NCBI RefSeq assembly: GCF_029784155.1
Contig: NC_073692.1
Span: 14,241,752-14,305,751, forward strand
Length of the DNA: 64,000 nucleotides
DNA from: Uranotaenia lowii
Taxonomy: Eukaryota; Arthropoda; Insecta; Diptera; Culicidae
Direction: 5' to 3'
Shown: one piece after another, positions 10,842 to 23,327 of the stretch
How positions within the stretch are numbered: position 1 is the stretch's first letter
Layout of the letters: each line of letters opens with the position of its first letter
Made by a program: the position numbers and the translations under genes
The notes under the pieces: model-generated
What the model was told of the DNA's origin: nothing
Seen by the model: only the letters and a program-made list of their open reading frames with translations
The model's database searches: none

Positions 10842-12811
10842 GGGAAGTTAATTGTGTTTTAGGAAACCGTCCTTCCCATCGTAACAAAAAAAAATCGACA
10901 GAAAGCAAAGCTCCCAAGCGGTCCGGCAGAGGTTCATATTCAAATGGTTTTATGAAATTTATGAAATGTAAAATAATCGTTTACTTTACATCTTAACTCA
11001 ATTCAGGGGTGCCAGGTGGTTTCTTCAAAAATCAGAACAATGCAAAGCACACAATCAGGATTTTTCTAGACACCTCTTGAGTCATGGAAATCACATATCA
11101 CAATCTCATCACTGATTAGATTGCAAAAATAAAGGTGAAGTACAGGTGCTGTAAACGCCTTGATTTATGCAATAGCAGTGAAAGCTCCTTTTTGGCTGGC
11201 CTGTAGTTCATATAGAAAAACACCATTCAAACGTCATCTGAACCGAAGATTACCCCCACCTGTTAAATGAGTTTAACTATTTTATTACAGATTTATTCGA
11301 TTTTATTAAAGTATAACTATAAATTCGTTTATACTTGAAATGTTTTTATGAAAATCAGGACAATTCAGAACATTTTAGTGTTCAATTTTCAAAAATCAGG
11401 ACAACGCGAGAGTTTTTGAAAATCAAGGAAAATTTTCTTCAAGATTTGATCCATTTATCATAATCGGATGTGTTGCAACGCACACAGAAGTATATAAAAA
11501 AAATTAAAATTGAAGCCGGTCATCACGCAATAAACGCTGTCTCAAAACCGAAAAAATCGCAATTTGGCGTTTTTGAAAGTTTAAAATTTGGACCTAATCG
11601 TGATGAGATTGCCCCTTGACTAGATAGCTAATAAGGATTCCACTGAATTGCTTGTTATTAAATGCCAATTTTTAACCAATGTGTATTAGGATTTGTTCTC
11701 ATTCGTTCCTAATTGATTTTATTTTCTTTTTGATTCATCTTCGGAAAAACAGCGAAAAAAAGGGAACAACACCATCAATTAATTACTTGGACGCACTTTG
11801 TATATACTTCCAGAGTGCTCTTTGGAAGACGCACTTATAGAGTACTCATTTCAATTTTGAGTGTTGTGTGAGTGAGGAAAAAAGCTCCCTGCCCCACGAT
11901 GTCAGATAAATGTTTGACGTTTTGTAGTTAGGACGAATGTATGGCAGTTTCAAAAAGCTCTCCAAAAGCTCCCTAACTGATCTAAATTTTCCTATGGAGG
12001 ACATGGTGTCGCTAGTGTTTGCTTAATAACTCCCATCGTCACTCTGATCACCACTCTTGCTCTGCTCACAATATCATTTAAAGAGCAGGGCAGAAAGTTA
12101 CACAACTCTTGTAGGGTTCTGGGATGCGTCCGAAGTCTGCTGTTTTAAAAAACAGTTTTTTGATAAATCAATCATTGATGTCTTTTTATTATTTATTACT
12201 TCTTTGTTAAAGACTGCATAGCGTTTTAACTTAACTCTGAAAAATATCTAAAATTCAATTTCAAACCATTTCATCGGAATTTCCTTTTACAGAAGGAAAA
12301 ATAAATTAAAAAATTTTAACTTCAGAGTCAAAATTACTTGCAGTCTTCGAGAAAGTTGATTATTGCGTAAAAACTTTAAGTTTCTCAAACTGTTCTCGTG
12401 TTTTGCTACGCAAACTTTTGAAATCTGCCACACTTAAGCTTAACTTCGTGAGAACTACTATAAAGAATTTTTGCAAAAGGCTTTGATAAGTATCTCAAAT
12501 ATTCAAGTTTGAATAAAACAGGTCCAAAGAGGCAGATTTTCAACGCAACTGCTGAATCACATATTTGAAAACGCTATATTTCGCCAGTTAAATGCTGGTC
12601 AACCTTTAATAGGAAATATGAATAAAAGACATGAAATCAAAATAATATCACGTTTAAAGGTTGAAGTAACAGTGAGCATATATCTAATTTATAAGAATTA
12701 TGAACGGTACTGTTTCCTGTCCTGGGAGCTGTCCTTAACATTTTACAACGGTGACCATAAAAGAGACTCAGCGATCATTTTATGTTAACCTGATTTTCCC
12801 CAATTTTTATT
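10842..12811. other. AT-rich DNA, no gene seen
   Basis: Only short reading frames. Stretches around 11030-11050 and 11350-11430 repeat AAAATCAGGACAA-like words, probably decayed repeat DNA. A CAGGGGTGCCAGG motif at 11004 resembles hAT ends but no matching partner with a target duplication was found. Confidence 0.5.
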
Positions 12812-12819
12812 TTCAAGCT

Positions 12820-13018
12820 GGGCTTGTGATATAGCTCAGTTGGCAAGTCTGTTGTCTCCTGAGCCGATGTCCGCGAGTTCGAGCCCGAGAGTAAACATCG
12901 AACACAGTTGTACCGGATAAGTTTTTCAATAACGATCCGCCAACTGCAACGTTGATAAAGTCGCGAATGCCATATAGATGGTAAAACGACTATAATCGAA
13001 ACAAAAAAAAAAAAAAAA
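12820..13018 (+). mobile_element. tRNA-derived SINE with poly-A tail (Feilai-like)
   Basis: The head has a box A, TAGCTCAGTTGG, and a box B, GAGTTCGAGCC, at normal tRNA spacing, followed by a tRNA-unrelated body and a pure A tail ending at 13018. TTCAAGCT is repeated exactly on each side (12812-12819 and 13019-13026), a target-site duplication. This is the structure of Feilai-type SINEs of Aedes; the family name is from memory of structure, not an alignment. Pol III would transcribe it and a LINE would mobilise it. Confidence 0.85.
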
Positions 13019-13219
13019 TTCAAGCTCCCTGAATTTGGGGGAAAAAATGTTGGCAACCCTGGTCACAACAGTGTTTACTATACACGGAAAAAAATTGCGT
13101 TGCTATTCCAAAGACGTTGTCATTATAATTTTACCATTTCTGCGTTATAGTATTTTCAACCACGCAAATTATAACATCAATTTTGTAAAGTGCACATGAA
13201 ACATTATTGAAACTACTAT

Positions 13220-14402
13220 CCCAAGTAACACATAAAATTCAGATTGGTTTTATAATTTTTGAACGCTAGTTTATAAAGGTCGTATAATATCTATTATTGG
13301 TTTAAAAATCATTTAATAATAACCTTTTTATAACTAGTCTCTAGGGCATCTACACGCCCATTATATATCCAACTTATATAACAACATTAAACTTTTGAGA
13401 TTTGATTTTTATTAGGCACTTTGAGTGTCCTATAAAACATTTTTATGTTTGAAAAGATAAAGGATTTGAAAATGTTTAATTATACCTTCCTATGAACCTG
13501 TTCAGATTTATAAAAGCCCTTTCAAACCAATTCCTAGTATTCGCGTTCTTATACGGTCATTACAAGTGGCTTAGGTTTTAAACATGCAAATAAATAACTT
13601 TTTGTGGCGTCTATAAACCGTTTATAAGATACTTAAACTTCTATACGCTGTAAAAGTTTTATAAAAGTTATTCGGTCGAATAATTGGCTTACAACAGTCA
13701 GTCGTCTCTCAATCGACCATAATGTCAACAATGGAAGGTGAATTTATAAATGACATCTTTCTATTTTAGAGATTAACCCTTATCTCCTAACCCACGCATT
13801 ATAAATTTGGATATCCTTATTGCTGAGATAATGTTTTAAAATTTATTTACAAACCAAAAGATGATTCAATAGTTGAAAGCAATATTTATTCGATCTATTT
13901 AATCGGTTTTTACTGTTTAAAAGAACGATTTACAGCAGGCCCACAATTTTTCCCAAATTTTCTCATGCCTATATGCGGTAAATTTGAAAGCGCAAGTAAA
14001 TAAATAACAGGTATTGAGCATTCCGGCTTAGAAAATAGCATTGAATTACCTAAAGAATTAAGATATCCTTTGTGCTTTGTTTTTTTTTCATTTTTGATTT
14101 GAATGAGATTCAATTGTTTTGTAAATTATTATTGAAAACCCAATTCCGGAGCAGAATTATTTGTAGATTAAAATAATATAATAAATAGGTTTTATAAGCG
14201 AAATTCACACAGAACTCTGAAAGTTGATTTGGATTGGCAAGGTTTTATTATTTGCTCTGCAGAACCAACTGCAGAAGGGCCTTTTTGTGCTATTAAGCGT
14301 TGTATTGCAGGTTTATAGATCCTTACATAACCGGACGAGGTTTTATAGCTTTAATTTATAGTTGGTATGGAGTCCCTTATAAAACCTAAATTGTTACTTG
14401 GG
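13220..14402. mobile_element. TIR element with CCCAAGTAACA ends
   Basis: The left end is CCCAAGTAACA and the right end is its reverse complement TGTTACTTGGG. Both continue, after a gap, into GGTTTTATA-like sequence. TAT follows and precedes the ends (13217-13219 and 14403-14405). The inside is AT-rich, with many TTTATAA words and no transposase. The superfamily is unknown. Confidence 0.55.
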
Positions 14403-14686
14403 TATGTACCTGGTAATTTTCGATAACTGTCAATGTTTGTTGTCGAAAATACTATGGTCATGATGGTTTCATCATAATTTCTAAGTAACAAGTAGTAACA
14501 ACTAATACAGGGCTGGTAGCGGTTTGACAATGAAATAGTAGGGGCTTTAGTGACCAAAATTTGAAAAAAAGTGACCAAATAGTGACTTTGAGGACCGAAA
14601 AAAGTGACCAAATAGTGACTATGTAGAACGAAAAAATAACTTTGAAGTACAAAAAATGTGACCAGTCCCGTGCGATGGACCCTTCC

Positions 14687-14705
14687 GGGGGGGGGGGGGG
14701 GGGGG
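14687..14705 (+). repeat. Homopolymer of 19 G
   Basis: A run of 19 G in AT-rich DNA, near the left end of the split TIR element. It may be a real simple repeat or partly a sequencing artefact. Confidence 0.8.
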
Positions 14706-14903
14706 TTTTCAAAATTCAAATTTAGATAAAATTAATAACAATACCAAAAATAAACAATTGAAAAGGAAAGGGTTTTCTTACACCGTTTGTCACTCATTTT
14801 CAACACAAACACTAAAAAAATGACTGATAAACAAAATTTTGGAAACATAGTACAATGAATGTATCAAATTTTCGATAAGTCAAGAAAGTAAGAAATAAAT
14901 TAG

Positions 14904-15340
14904 TGTTCTGGAACGAAGGAGCTTTGTTGAACCACCCTAACACCAGAAAAGGCCCAGTAGTAACATGGCGATGCTGCGCGCATTAACGGCGGTAATGCGC
15001 GCCAAAATCATCGGTTTTCCTCGGACACGAAGAGGTTTTTCCGAAGGATCGAGCCACCGTCGATCCTTGAATAGGTCTCTTTTCCCAGCCAACCACCATC
15101 GGAGACGGACTACAGTAACAAATTCAGCGGCCCATGGGGCCTGAGTTAGAGGCCTCAGTGGCCAGTGTCGGAGGTCCAAAGGGATCAAATTGTATCGGAA
15201 AATTTATAGTTTGTAATTAGAGTCAAATCGAAGTAATACAGTCCACTATTTGTAATGTTGTTTGAATGAGTGAGTTTTTTTTTATTCTACAAAGAAAATC
15301 TGATGCTATCGATCCTAGCCATCAGGGGTGATCCTGAACA
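14904..15340 (+). repeat. 5' LTR
   Basis: 437 bp, beginning TGTTCTGG and ending CCTGAACA, and the same length as the copy at 19094-19530 with no difference found on reading. It is preceded by ATTAG, the left target duplication (14899-14903). The short minus-strand frame inside is identical in both LTRs and is not a gene. Confidence 0.95.
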
Positions 15341-17199
15341 TGGTCCTATCGAGCCAGATCATAAATCAGCGGGTAGCATCAGTAAGTACGCACGGTATGG
15401 TATGTATGAAAGTGTGAAAGAGAAAGTGTGAGAGCAATGTTATGAACTTCATCGAGCGGTTGTTTTCAAAAGAGTAGTTTTCAGTCCAACGAATTCGATT
15501 TTGGCTATGAAAGCCTTACCAAAACTGATGAGAGTATGTACGAGCACGAGAGCATATCAAATCCCAATAGTGGAATAAAATTCGTGTCTACTTTTCCGCG
15601 TCAATCATCCACCAAATAAAGTTCGTGTCCACCATATCCATCATCATTCATCGTCGTTAAATGATAATTCTCCGAATCATCTCGCCTACCTTCACATTCG
15701 CTCCTTGAATCAATTTGTTTCGCTTCATGTTAGTCAGACAAAATTCGTTTAAAGGAAAATAACAAGATCGGTACCCACAACATCACTAATCCTATCGGAT
15801 TCCAAGAGTAAAACAAAATAAAATAATAAAAAGAAATGACATTTTGAAATCTACCACAATGTGCTATAATTTGTAAACCATGGTTCATCAAAGTTGTTCT
15901 AAAGTGTTAAGCAACTGCTGAAAGTATTTCAATTCAGTTTCATCAAAAATGATAATTCAAGAAAAAGTGTATTACACGTGCTCGCAGAGGTTATTGGATA
16001 CTCTAAACTAGATGAATTCGTTTTATTGTCCAGAAAAATATCATTTAAATAAGATTCATAAGGATTCTTGTCTTGAAACATCCACAATCTTTGAACGCTT
16101 CACCACAGATTTACAGAATCCATCTTTGAATACTATAAAATGATGGAACAGAATGGAAAACGATATTGCAGAGAAATGTCAATAACAAAAATGAAATGGT
16201 AAGAAAGAACGATGAAAAAACGGTGTGCTTTCAGTGATTTCGGATGGTGAAACGCGAGTTGTTATTATTGGTCCAAAGGTTGTTTGGTGTACCGTGTATG
16301 GACGATAGATTCTCCCCTGCAAGTGTCAGTCATTTTTTCACTTTGGACAGATGATTGGATTATAGCCACTTTAACTCGTGCAGCATTAATCAGCCGGATC
16401 AAAAAGATACGAAAATACCAACATGTTCCGAAACAGTCATTGATCTGGGCTAGCATTGCGCGGAAATATCATCGTGATTGCTAGAAAAACGAGCACTGGG
16501 AATGAAATCAGGTAAAGCCTTGTAGTATCTTTGAATTTTATGCATTTCACCACGCAAAACATCCTACATTAGTTAAATTCGAAGTTCTTCATAAGATATT
16601 CCAGCGAACTTCTGTAACTTTATCAGAACTCCAGCATTTTATTGGAGGAAACAAATCAGATATGTTTTTTTTTTTCGGATACAAAAAGTGCATAATGCAA
16701 TATTCTTCTAATCTAAGATTATGCCACTTTATCATTCGCGATAACACTGCTTGCAGTCAAAAATTGGTTTCAGCTAAACGAAAAGCATTCATATTCATGG
16801 GATAAATGGTTCATGATTTGAACAGGATCCTGCTCAGTAAATCTTGTGTGGTTTAATATCCAGGTCTCCTCCGAGTACATCTTCCTACTATTGGAATCCT
16901 TGTCGTGGATATTAAAAGAACAGTTGTGTTACGTGAAAACGAAATTTCTCCCAAAACAAACTCCGTCTCTTCCTTCATCACACTTGGAATTGAGAGTTCA
17001 TTCAGCTTTTGGACGTACCTTTGTTTCATGTAATTTCAAGGCTATTTCTATTGTATCGTGTAACGAGTAAATGTACATCCATTCTATCTCCCAGCTGAAT
17101 AATGTGTCGGTTATGTCTAAGTTTAAAGGGGCGTGAGCCAGGTTCGCCTAAATTACACAAGAGCAACATTTTTGGATATATTTTTTTTACTTTTCCTTC

Positions 17200-18560
17200 C
17201 CTTACGTCTATTCGCTCATTCAGAAAATCATTCAGAACGCTTATACGCTAATTCAACAATCAGACAGTCATTCATAATTTTCGGAAAACGGTTGGGTTCA
17301 AGTCAGTAAACGGTCAGAAAATCATTCAGTATAGAGGGGCCTGAACACAGTAAATCAGGTGCGCCTCGAATAAGTCAGCAAACCATTCAGACTATCAGAA
17401 CACCATTCAGTATAGAGGAGCCTGAGCACAGCGGATCAGGTTCACCTCGAAAATGTCAGAAAATCATTCAGTTTTTTGTGAGTCAAATGGATTCATATTC
17501 GGTATCAATCGGCAAACCATTCATATTTTTCGGGAACCAGTTGGGTTCAAATCGGTCTAAAAATCATTCGGAGACACAGTCAGTCATTTGAAGTCGGTCA
17601 GCAAATCATTCAGATATTCACTTTGTAATACACATACAATTTACACTGAACATCATTGGGGAAAACTCATAAAGGGAACCAAACGGGGTTCCATTCGGTA
17701 ATAATTCAATTGGAAAATCAATCATTTGGTCATCAATCGGTATTAACATTCGGAAATGTTCGGAGTAGGCGTTGGAATTCGTTTTACGGTTAACCTGATC
17801 GCGGGATCAGGATGTTCATATGACGGTTACTTCTGCTGTGTCATTTCTGCTTCAATCGGGCATGGCAATACCAGGGCTTTCCAGCGCGCCTCCGAATACA
17901 CAAATTACTTACGGAAGTCTTTAGTGCAGTCACTCCGCCATCAAGAGTTATCGGGAATCCAAGGGATTCAATTATTCGGTATCAGTCGGTTATATCATTC
18001 GGTACACTTCAGAGTTGCGTTGGATTTCGGTTTTCGGATAGTCTGATCGACGGGATCAGGACTAGCATTTGGCGGTTTTTTCATCAAGCATCATCCTGGA
18101 TAAAGTACCAGGACTCTCTAACGCAACTCTGCATCACACAAACACACATACACTTACACACATCACAATCAAGCGGAATGAAACTATCAGAGCCTGAGTC
18201 ATTCAAGTTACGGTTTGACTATTGATCGGGAATTGGTATGTCAGTTTTTTTTTAAGTCTGACTTTGTCAGAGCGGTTCATTCGGTGTTTTGTCAGAAACT
18301 CATTCAGCTACCCAGTCAGTAACCCATTCAGTTATTCAGTCAGAAAGCCATTCAGCTACCCATTTAGAAAAACGGTCGGTGAAAATTGTTGGAAAATCAT
18401 TCGGAAACACGTTCAGAAAAACATTCGGAAAATCATTCAGAAAAATTGGACAGAAAAACAGTCTGAGAATATTGTTGGAAAATCATTCAGAATTGGTTGT
18501 TGGATAAACATTTTGAGAAAAAGTCAGCAATTCATTCAGAAAACCTGTCAGAAATGAGTC
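17200..18560 (+). repeat. TCATTCAG-rich repeat core of the LTR element
   Basis: The octamer TCATTCAG and close variants (CCATTCAG, TCATTCGG) occur more than a dozen times at irregular spacing, often preceded by AGAAAA or CAGAAA. Larger units are visible: GCCTGAACACAG at about 17340 and GCCTGAGCACAG at about 17410, and a roughly 247-bp repeat around GATCGCGGGATCAGG (about 17800) and GATCGACGGGATCAGG (about 18045). The local open frames are a by-product of the repeat. Its role is unknown; packaging or protein binding is possible. Confidence 0.75.
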
Positions 18561-19093
18561 GGAAAGAAATGTATGTTGAGTCAGTATTTATGTTATGTGT
18601 ATGTCTGTTTCAAAGTCTGGGTATGTGTCGGGAGAGCTTGGGAACTAAAATGTTCGGCTCATGTCAGTCAACGAAAGTCAGAGAGCTTGGAGAGCTCAGA
18701 ATTTTGATGCACGAAGAACGATTCGAATCAAGTCAAAGCATGAGGCATAATAGCGCTGGTCGTGGCGATAGCCAGCGCACGCTCAGGAAAGCTAAGTATT
18801 TTGGAATTCATCTAACATACAAGAAAAGTGATACTTCCTTTCCCAAGCTATCAGGCATGCATCCAGACCACTATCGGACGAAGGCGGACAACCAGAGAGG
18901 TTGCAAAAAGCAGAGTCGGCATCCAAGCACAAAGGTCGGAACCAACGTAGGCTAATGGCGGGCGGCACATCATGCAGCGAGCGCAGATCATCGGCGTGGT
19001 CAAAGCGAGGTGGTTCATCGCGGCACAATAACATCGACACAACAGCTGAATTTCGAAATGCGTACGTCCCGTCGCCTTTCAAGGCGGGCGGCA

Positions 19094-19530
19094 TGTTCTG
19101 GAACGAAGGAGCTTTGTTGAACCACCCTAACACCAGAAAAGGCCCAGTAGTAACATGGCGATGCTGCGCGCATTAACGGCGGTAATGCGCGCCAAAATCA
19201 TCGGTTTTCCTCGGACACGAAGAGGTTTTTCCGAAGGATCGAGCCACCGTCGATCCTTGAATAGGTCTCTTTTCCCAGCCAACCACCATCGGAGACGGAC
19301 TACAGTAACAAATTCAGCGGCCCATGGGGCCTGAGTTAGAGGCCTCAGTGGCCAGTGTCGGAGGTCCAAAGGGATCAAATTGTATCGGAAAATTTATAGT
19401 TTGTAATTAGAGTCAAATCGAAGTAATACAGTCCACTATTTGTAATGTTGTTTGAATGAGTGAGTTTTTTTTTATTCTACAAAGAAAATCTGATGCTATC
19501 GATCCTAGCCATCAGGGGTGATCCTGAACA
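19094..19530 (+). repeat. 3' LTR
   Basis: 437 bp, matching the 5' LTR at 14904-15340 throughout as far as can be read. It is followed by ATTAG (19531-19535), the right target duplication. Confidence 0.95.
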
Positions 19531-19535
19531 ATTAG

Positions 19536-20769
19536 TTTCAAAAGAATTTCTTAGCAAATTTAAAATTAAAAAATATCTGAATTCTAAAATAAATGTCAAA
19601 TCTTGTACAAAACTAAGCATGAATAGATGTTAGGAAAATTATAATAATTGTTAATTTTTATTCATCTAAATTTGGAATTCTTTTCCTCATTTTTAACTGG
19701 AAGTTTAGTGAGAAATTCCGCTGTAATTTTTTAATTTGAACAAAAAATATTTAATCACGATTTAAAATGTAAATTACCGATTAATGAATAAGAAATGAAT
19801 TTTGAACAGAATTTATTCAATGTTTGATGTTTTAATTTAATTTTATAAAAAGAAGAATATATTTATAATTATTTTAAAAGTGCCAATTATAGAAGCCAGA
19901 CATAAAACCTTTAATAAAGTAAAATCCTCCATGTTCAACTACACTGACAAAGAAATGTTAGAAAATGACTAATTATGTGAATGATAAAAACTGATAAAAA
20001 ATTAAAAATAATGAGTTCAAAACTTTTGTTATTAACACTGCGTATTCAAATTTATTTTGAAAGTTGCTACTTAGAACAATTTTTCAAACTTTTTAGATAA
20101 ATTCAAAAATCATGATCGATCCAAAAATATGATTTCATATAACAAATATTAATAAAAAGTTTTTAAAGTTTCAATCGCAGGTTTTTAAGCTTTGAATTAC
20201 AAACTCTGAGTATTTTGTCTCTTTTGATTAAAATATTGGGTCCTGAAAGAACAGAAGGTTGAAATTATGTTTTTTTTATTTAAAATTTGGAGTTAAAGGT
20301 TTATGGTTGAAGAACACGAAAATTTAGAATTTTAAAACAAGGAAACAATTGTTAAAAATATGTCTTAAAAATTTAAAAAGTTTGGTTAAAAAAATATCCG
20401 GCAAGTTGATTATAAAATTGAAAAAAAACTGTACAATAAAATTTGGAAGATTTATTTAAAAAAATGAAAAAACAGTATGGAAATAAAAAAGATTAGTTTT
20501 TAAAAACATTTCAGGAAGAGTTTTTTCAAGAAACATGTTTCATGGTAATAAAGAGTTTATTACTAGTAAAATTGATAGATATCTGATTATGGAAAAATGT
20601 CATTACAAGTATTTTTGACATCACAGCCGAAAGTGTAAAAAAAACTTGATTCTATTTAAAGCTCATTAATTCATATAAAACTTTTATTTCTAAATAATAT
20701 GTTTTTGATTTGAGTTTTTGTAAAAAGAAAGTGCAGAAACTTTTCTAAAGATTTTAAATTATTTTCATT
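19536..20769. other. AT-rich interior of the split TIR element
   Basis: Very AT-rich with no open frame of note and no recognisable domain. It lies between the LTR insertion and the RT fragment. Confidence 0.5.
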
Positions 20770-21065
20770 TCAATAACAAACCCACCGTACGAGGAAAGGT
20801 GTGCTCTGATATGTCTAACCTCACTCGAAAAGCGGCGCGTCGAACTGCAGCAAGGTTTTATATTCGACACATTCACCAACCGTATTGACTGTGCTTACAT
20901 TCTACAACGTGTTAACATTTATGTACCAACGAGAACACTTCGACAACGTCAGTTTCTTTCAATTCCTCACCACCGTACTGCCAAATGGCCAAATGCCTAT
21001 GGCCAAAACCACCCTATTGACAACTGTGATAGAAATATTGCATACATATTTAGATTCGGGAAACC
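20770..21065 (+). pseudogene. 3' fragment of a jockey-type non-LTR RT
   Basis: In one plus-strand frame the segment reads as the C-terminal tail found after the RT domain of jockey-clade LINEs: CLTSLEKRRVELQQGF, then FDTFTNRIDCAYIL, RVNIYVPTRTLRQRQF, IPHHRT and, after a small insertion, AYGQNHPIDNC. The rest of the RT is absent, so this is a 5'-truncated, diverged remnant. It lies within the TIR element ending at 21746 and may have inserted into it. Confidence 0.7.
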
Positions 21066-21752
21066 CAAATTAGTTGAAATTTCCGTTTAAATTCATTGCA
21101 CCTAAAAAAAATGTAATTTTTGTGGCCTTGTGTAAATTTTTACAACCCTTTTTTTAAGTATTTAGAAGAACAAAAAACACGAAATAAAATTGAGTCTGAA
21201 ATTGTTTTTTAAAGAATATTTCATATCATCATAACATTTGTTATGACATAAAAGATTTTTTTTCATAAAAAAATGGTTCGTTTCAATCTCAATTTTAGTT
21301 ACACTTCTAAATAAAAACCCATTCTAACTAAAGACGAGATAGAGTTTTTGTATATCAAGTTTTGAGTTCCAATACAAAAGGTTGATTGAACTAAAAACTA
21401 GAATCTACGATCAAAGTTAGTTTCAATTCACGAACGTCAAATAATTTCTTAGATCGAAATGTCTCAAGCCAAGGGTGATTCATGCCGAAATTCCGCCGGA
21501 GGCGAAAAAAATTTCTGACTGACTGATCAAGTAATTTACCGTTACTACCGTCAATATTAACACGCGCAATTCAAATTACTTTTCCATTGGTTTATTATCG
21601 GTGAAAAAAGTGACTTTTGGTGATAAAAGTGACCATTTTTCGGAAAATAGTGACTTTAGTGACCAAATGATGAAAAAAGTGACTTTTTAGTGACTGACCC
21701 AAAAAAAGTGACCAAGTCACTAAAAAGTGACTCGCTACCAGCCCTGCTAATA

Positions 21753-23140
21753 ACAAGTAGCGTCCGCATAGTAATTTAGACATTGTGGCACCAATTCATA
21801 TCAACAAAATACTACGCACATGGTACTTTTGAGGACAAAACATATTTGACTCAAAAACATCAGTGCGTATGATAATTTTACTATGGTAAACATTCTTGTT
21901 GTTTATACTTATTCAGGATCATTAATCATTAAACCCGCGAGTAAACAAACAAGTTTTGAGCTGCTTTCAAGTTTCATAACTTTGAAAAAATCTTTTCTGA
22001 GCATCGGGAGAACACACTAACATTGACCGACGTGTGTCGGAAGTGTGAATTTCAATGTTTTACATGAAGTCTTAATACATGCATGCAAATAAAAAACCAA
22101 ACATGCATAGTAATTTTACTATTCAAATCAAGCTCCTCGTGCATACTAATCTTTATCATAACACATACTAGTTTCATCATGAAACATATCAATTTTACTA
22201 GGCACGAAGTAAAACCATGCATAATGGTACCATGCGTAAGGTATTATAAACAACAAAACATATTTGACTCAAAAATATGGTTGAGTGCTGTTCATTTAAA
22301 CCACGGATTTAGTAGTTTTACTATGCTTTTTTTTGTGTGTATAGTCTCTTTAGTTTGCGGGAAAGGAATTTGTTTGTTTTGGTAAGCGCCACCACGTGGT
22401 TTACTGGTTGTTTGGCTGTTACCCTGGTGATGGCACACCGAGCGTTCCGATGCCGTCTGATCGCACAACGGACCAATAGATGATCAATGAAAAACATAAA
22501 ATTTGAAATTATTAAATTTTAAATGTCAAACGAAACAGGTTGATATGAAGGAACAATGTGGATCTATTGCACTTTAACGTGAATCTCACCCTTCGAAGGG
22601 TCCTTATTTCACAACTGATTTAAAAGTGAAAAAAAGTGAGAAGTGACAATTTTTTTCCGGGATTTTAACCGCAAGCTGTCATTCATCCCTAGAAAGTGAC
22701 AATTCAATATGAACTCTAGGTTTATTGAAGTGTCATGTTTGTTTTCTTCAATAAAAATCGATTTGAAAAACATGCTCGCATTGTCAGACGTAACTTTTTC
22801 TTCGAATGTTCGTTTGTGATAATAAAACTGTTTAGATAAAATTACGTGTATTCAATTTGCAAGCCAGAATACTTTCAAGTTTATATTAAAATATTTCAAG
22901 TATTATTTCCAAATGTTATTTTTACGAACGTTGTTGTTCTTAAAAAAATTGTGCCAATCAATGAGCGTTCCCAGAAATTTCAATAAAGTCTTCTTAGAAA
23001 AAAATTGATATGATAAAATGATAATTTTCGAATTATTATATCTTCGAAGCTAAAAACGCCACTAATATTTTTTTTTGCAAATTCGATCTGTAGTTACTGT
23101 CAGAAATAATCGATGAAAATGCGTTTAAAAAAAGCCCAAA
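21753..23140. other. Repeat-rich intergenic DNA, no gene seen
   Basis: No protein or RNA gene. Two segments (about 21815-21890 and 22200-22290) share ACAAAACATATTTGACTCAAA and CATGGTACTT/CATAATGGTACC-like words, so a diverged repeat is present in two copies. The rest is AT-rich. Confidence 0.45.
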
Positions 23141-23327
23141 ACTTCAAGACTTCGTTTTTTATAAGACAGTAAAGTTATTAGCTGTTAAATAGGGGTATGT
23201 CTTTTTGAATTGAAAATCAATCAATTCAACTGGCATCACTGCTTGTTCCTAGCGAGTTATGACAACTCTTTCAAAAAGTGCTCAGTTTTCTGTCGAAAAG
23301 TAAAAAAAATGCTACAGCAAATTTCTA

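Larger units (their letters stand above)
14904..19530 (+). mobile_element. Non-autonomous LTR retrotransposon, BEL/Pao-like
   Basis: 4627 bp with matching 437-bp LTRs and an exact 5-bp target duplication, ATTAG (14899-14903 and 19531-19535). TGG starts directly after the 5' LTR (TGGTCCTATCGAGCC, a possible primer-binding site) and a purine-rich AAGGCGGGCGGCA lies directly before the 3' LTR. The 3.75 kb inside has no gag, protease, RT, RNase H or integrase; its longest frames (96-152 codons) are unlike known proteins. It must therefore depend on another element's machinery. The 5-bp duplication and the GGCGGGCGG stretch fit BEL/Pao, but the superfamily is inferred. Matching LTRs mean a recent insertion. 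Confidence 0.9.
14508..21746. mobile_element. TIR element split by an LTR retrotransposon
   Basis: The outer ends are CAGGGCTGGTAGCG (14508) and its reverse complement (ending 21746). CTAATA flanks both sides (14502-14507 and 21747-21752). Just inside both ends are clusters of GTGAC/GTCAC words (14545-14665 and 21600-21735), as in subterminal binding sites of hAT-like elements. An LTR element (14904-19530) has inserted 396 bp from the left end. Without it the element is about 2.6 kb, AT-rich, and carries a jockey-type RT fragment but no transposase. The superfamily is uncertain, since a 6-bp duplication is not typical of hAT. Confidence 0.55.

Noticed and set aside
12822..12906. Functional tRNA gene
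   Set aside because: Boxes A and B are present but the sequence continues into a non-tRNA body with a poly-A tail and target duplication, so it is a SINE.
11004..13062. A hAT-like element between CAGGGGTGCCAGG and GGCAACCCTGG
   Set aside because: The ends match only partly and the 8-bp flanks (ACTCAATT and TCACAACA) differ, so a single element is not supported.
14937..15188. An 83-codon minus-strand ORF present twice identically (also 19127-19378)
   Set aside because: It lies within the two LTR copies; its identity reflects LTR duplication rather than a duplicated gene.
17200..18560. CRISPR-like array because of regularly repeated TCATTCAG
   Set aside because: Spacing is irregular, the repeats are too short, and the DNA is eukaryotic and inside an LTR element.
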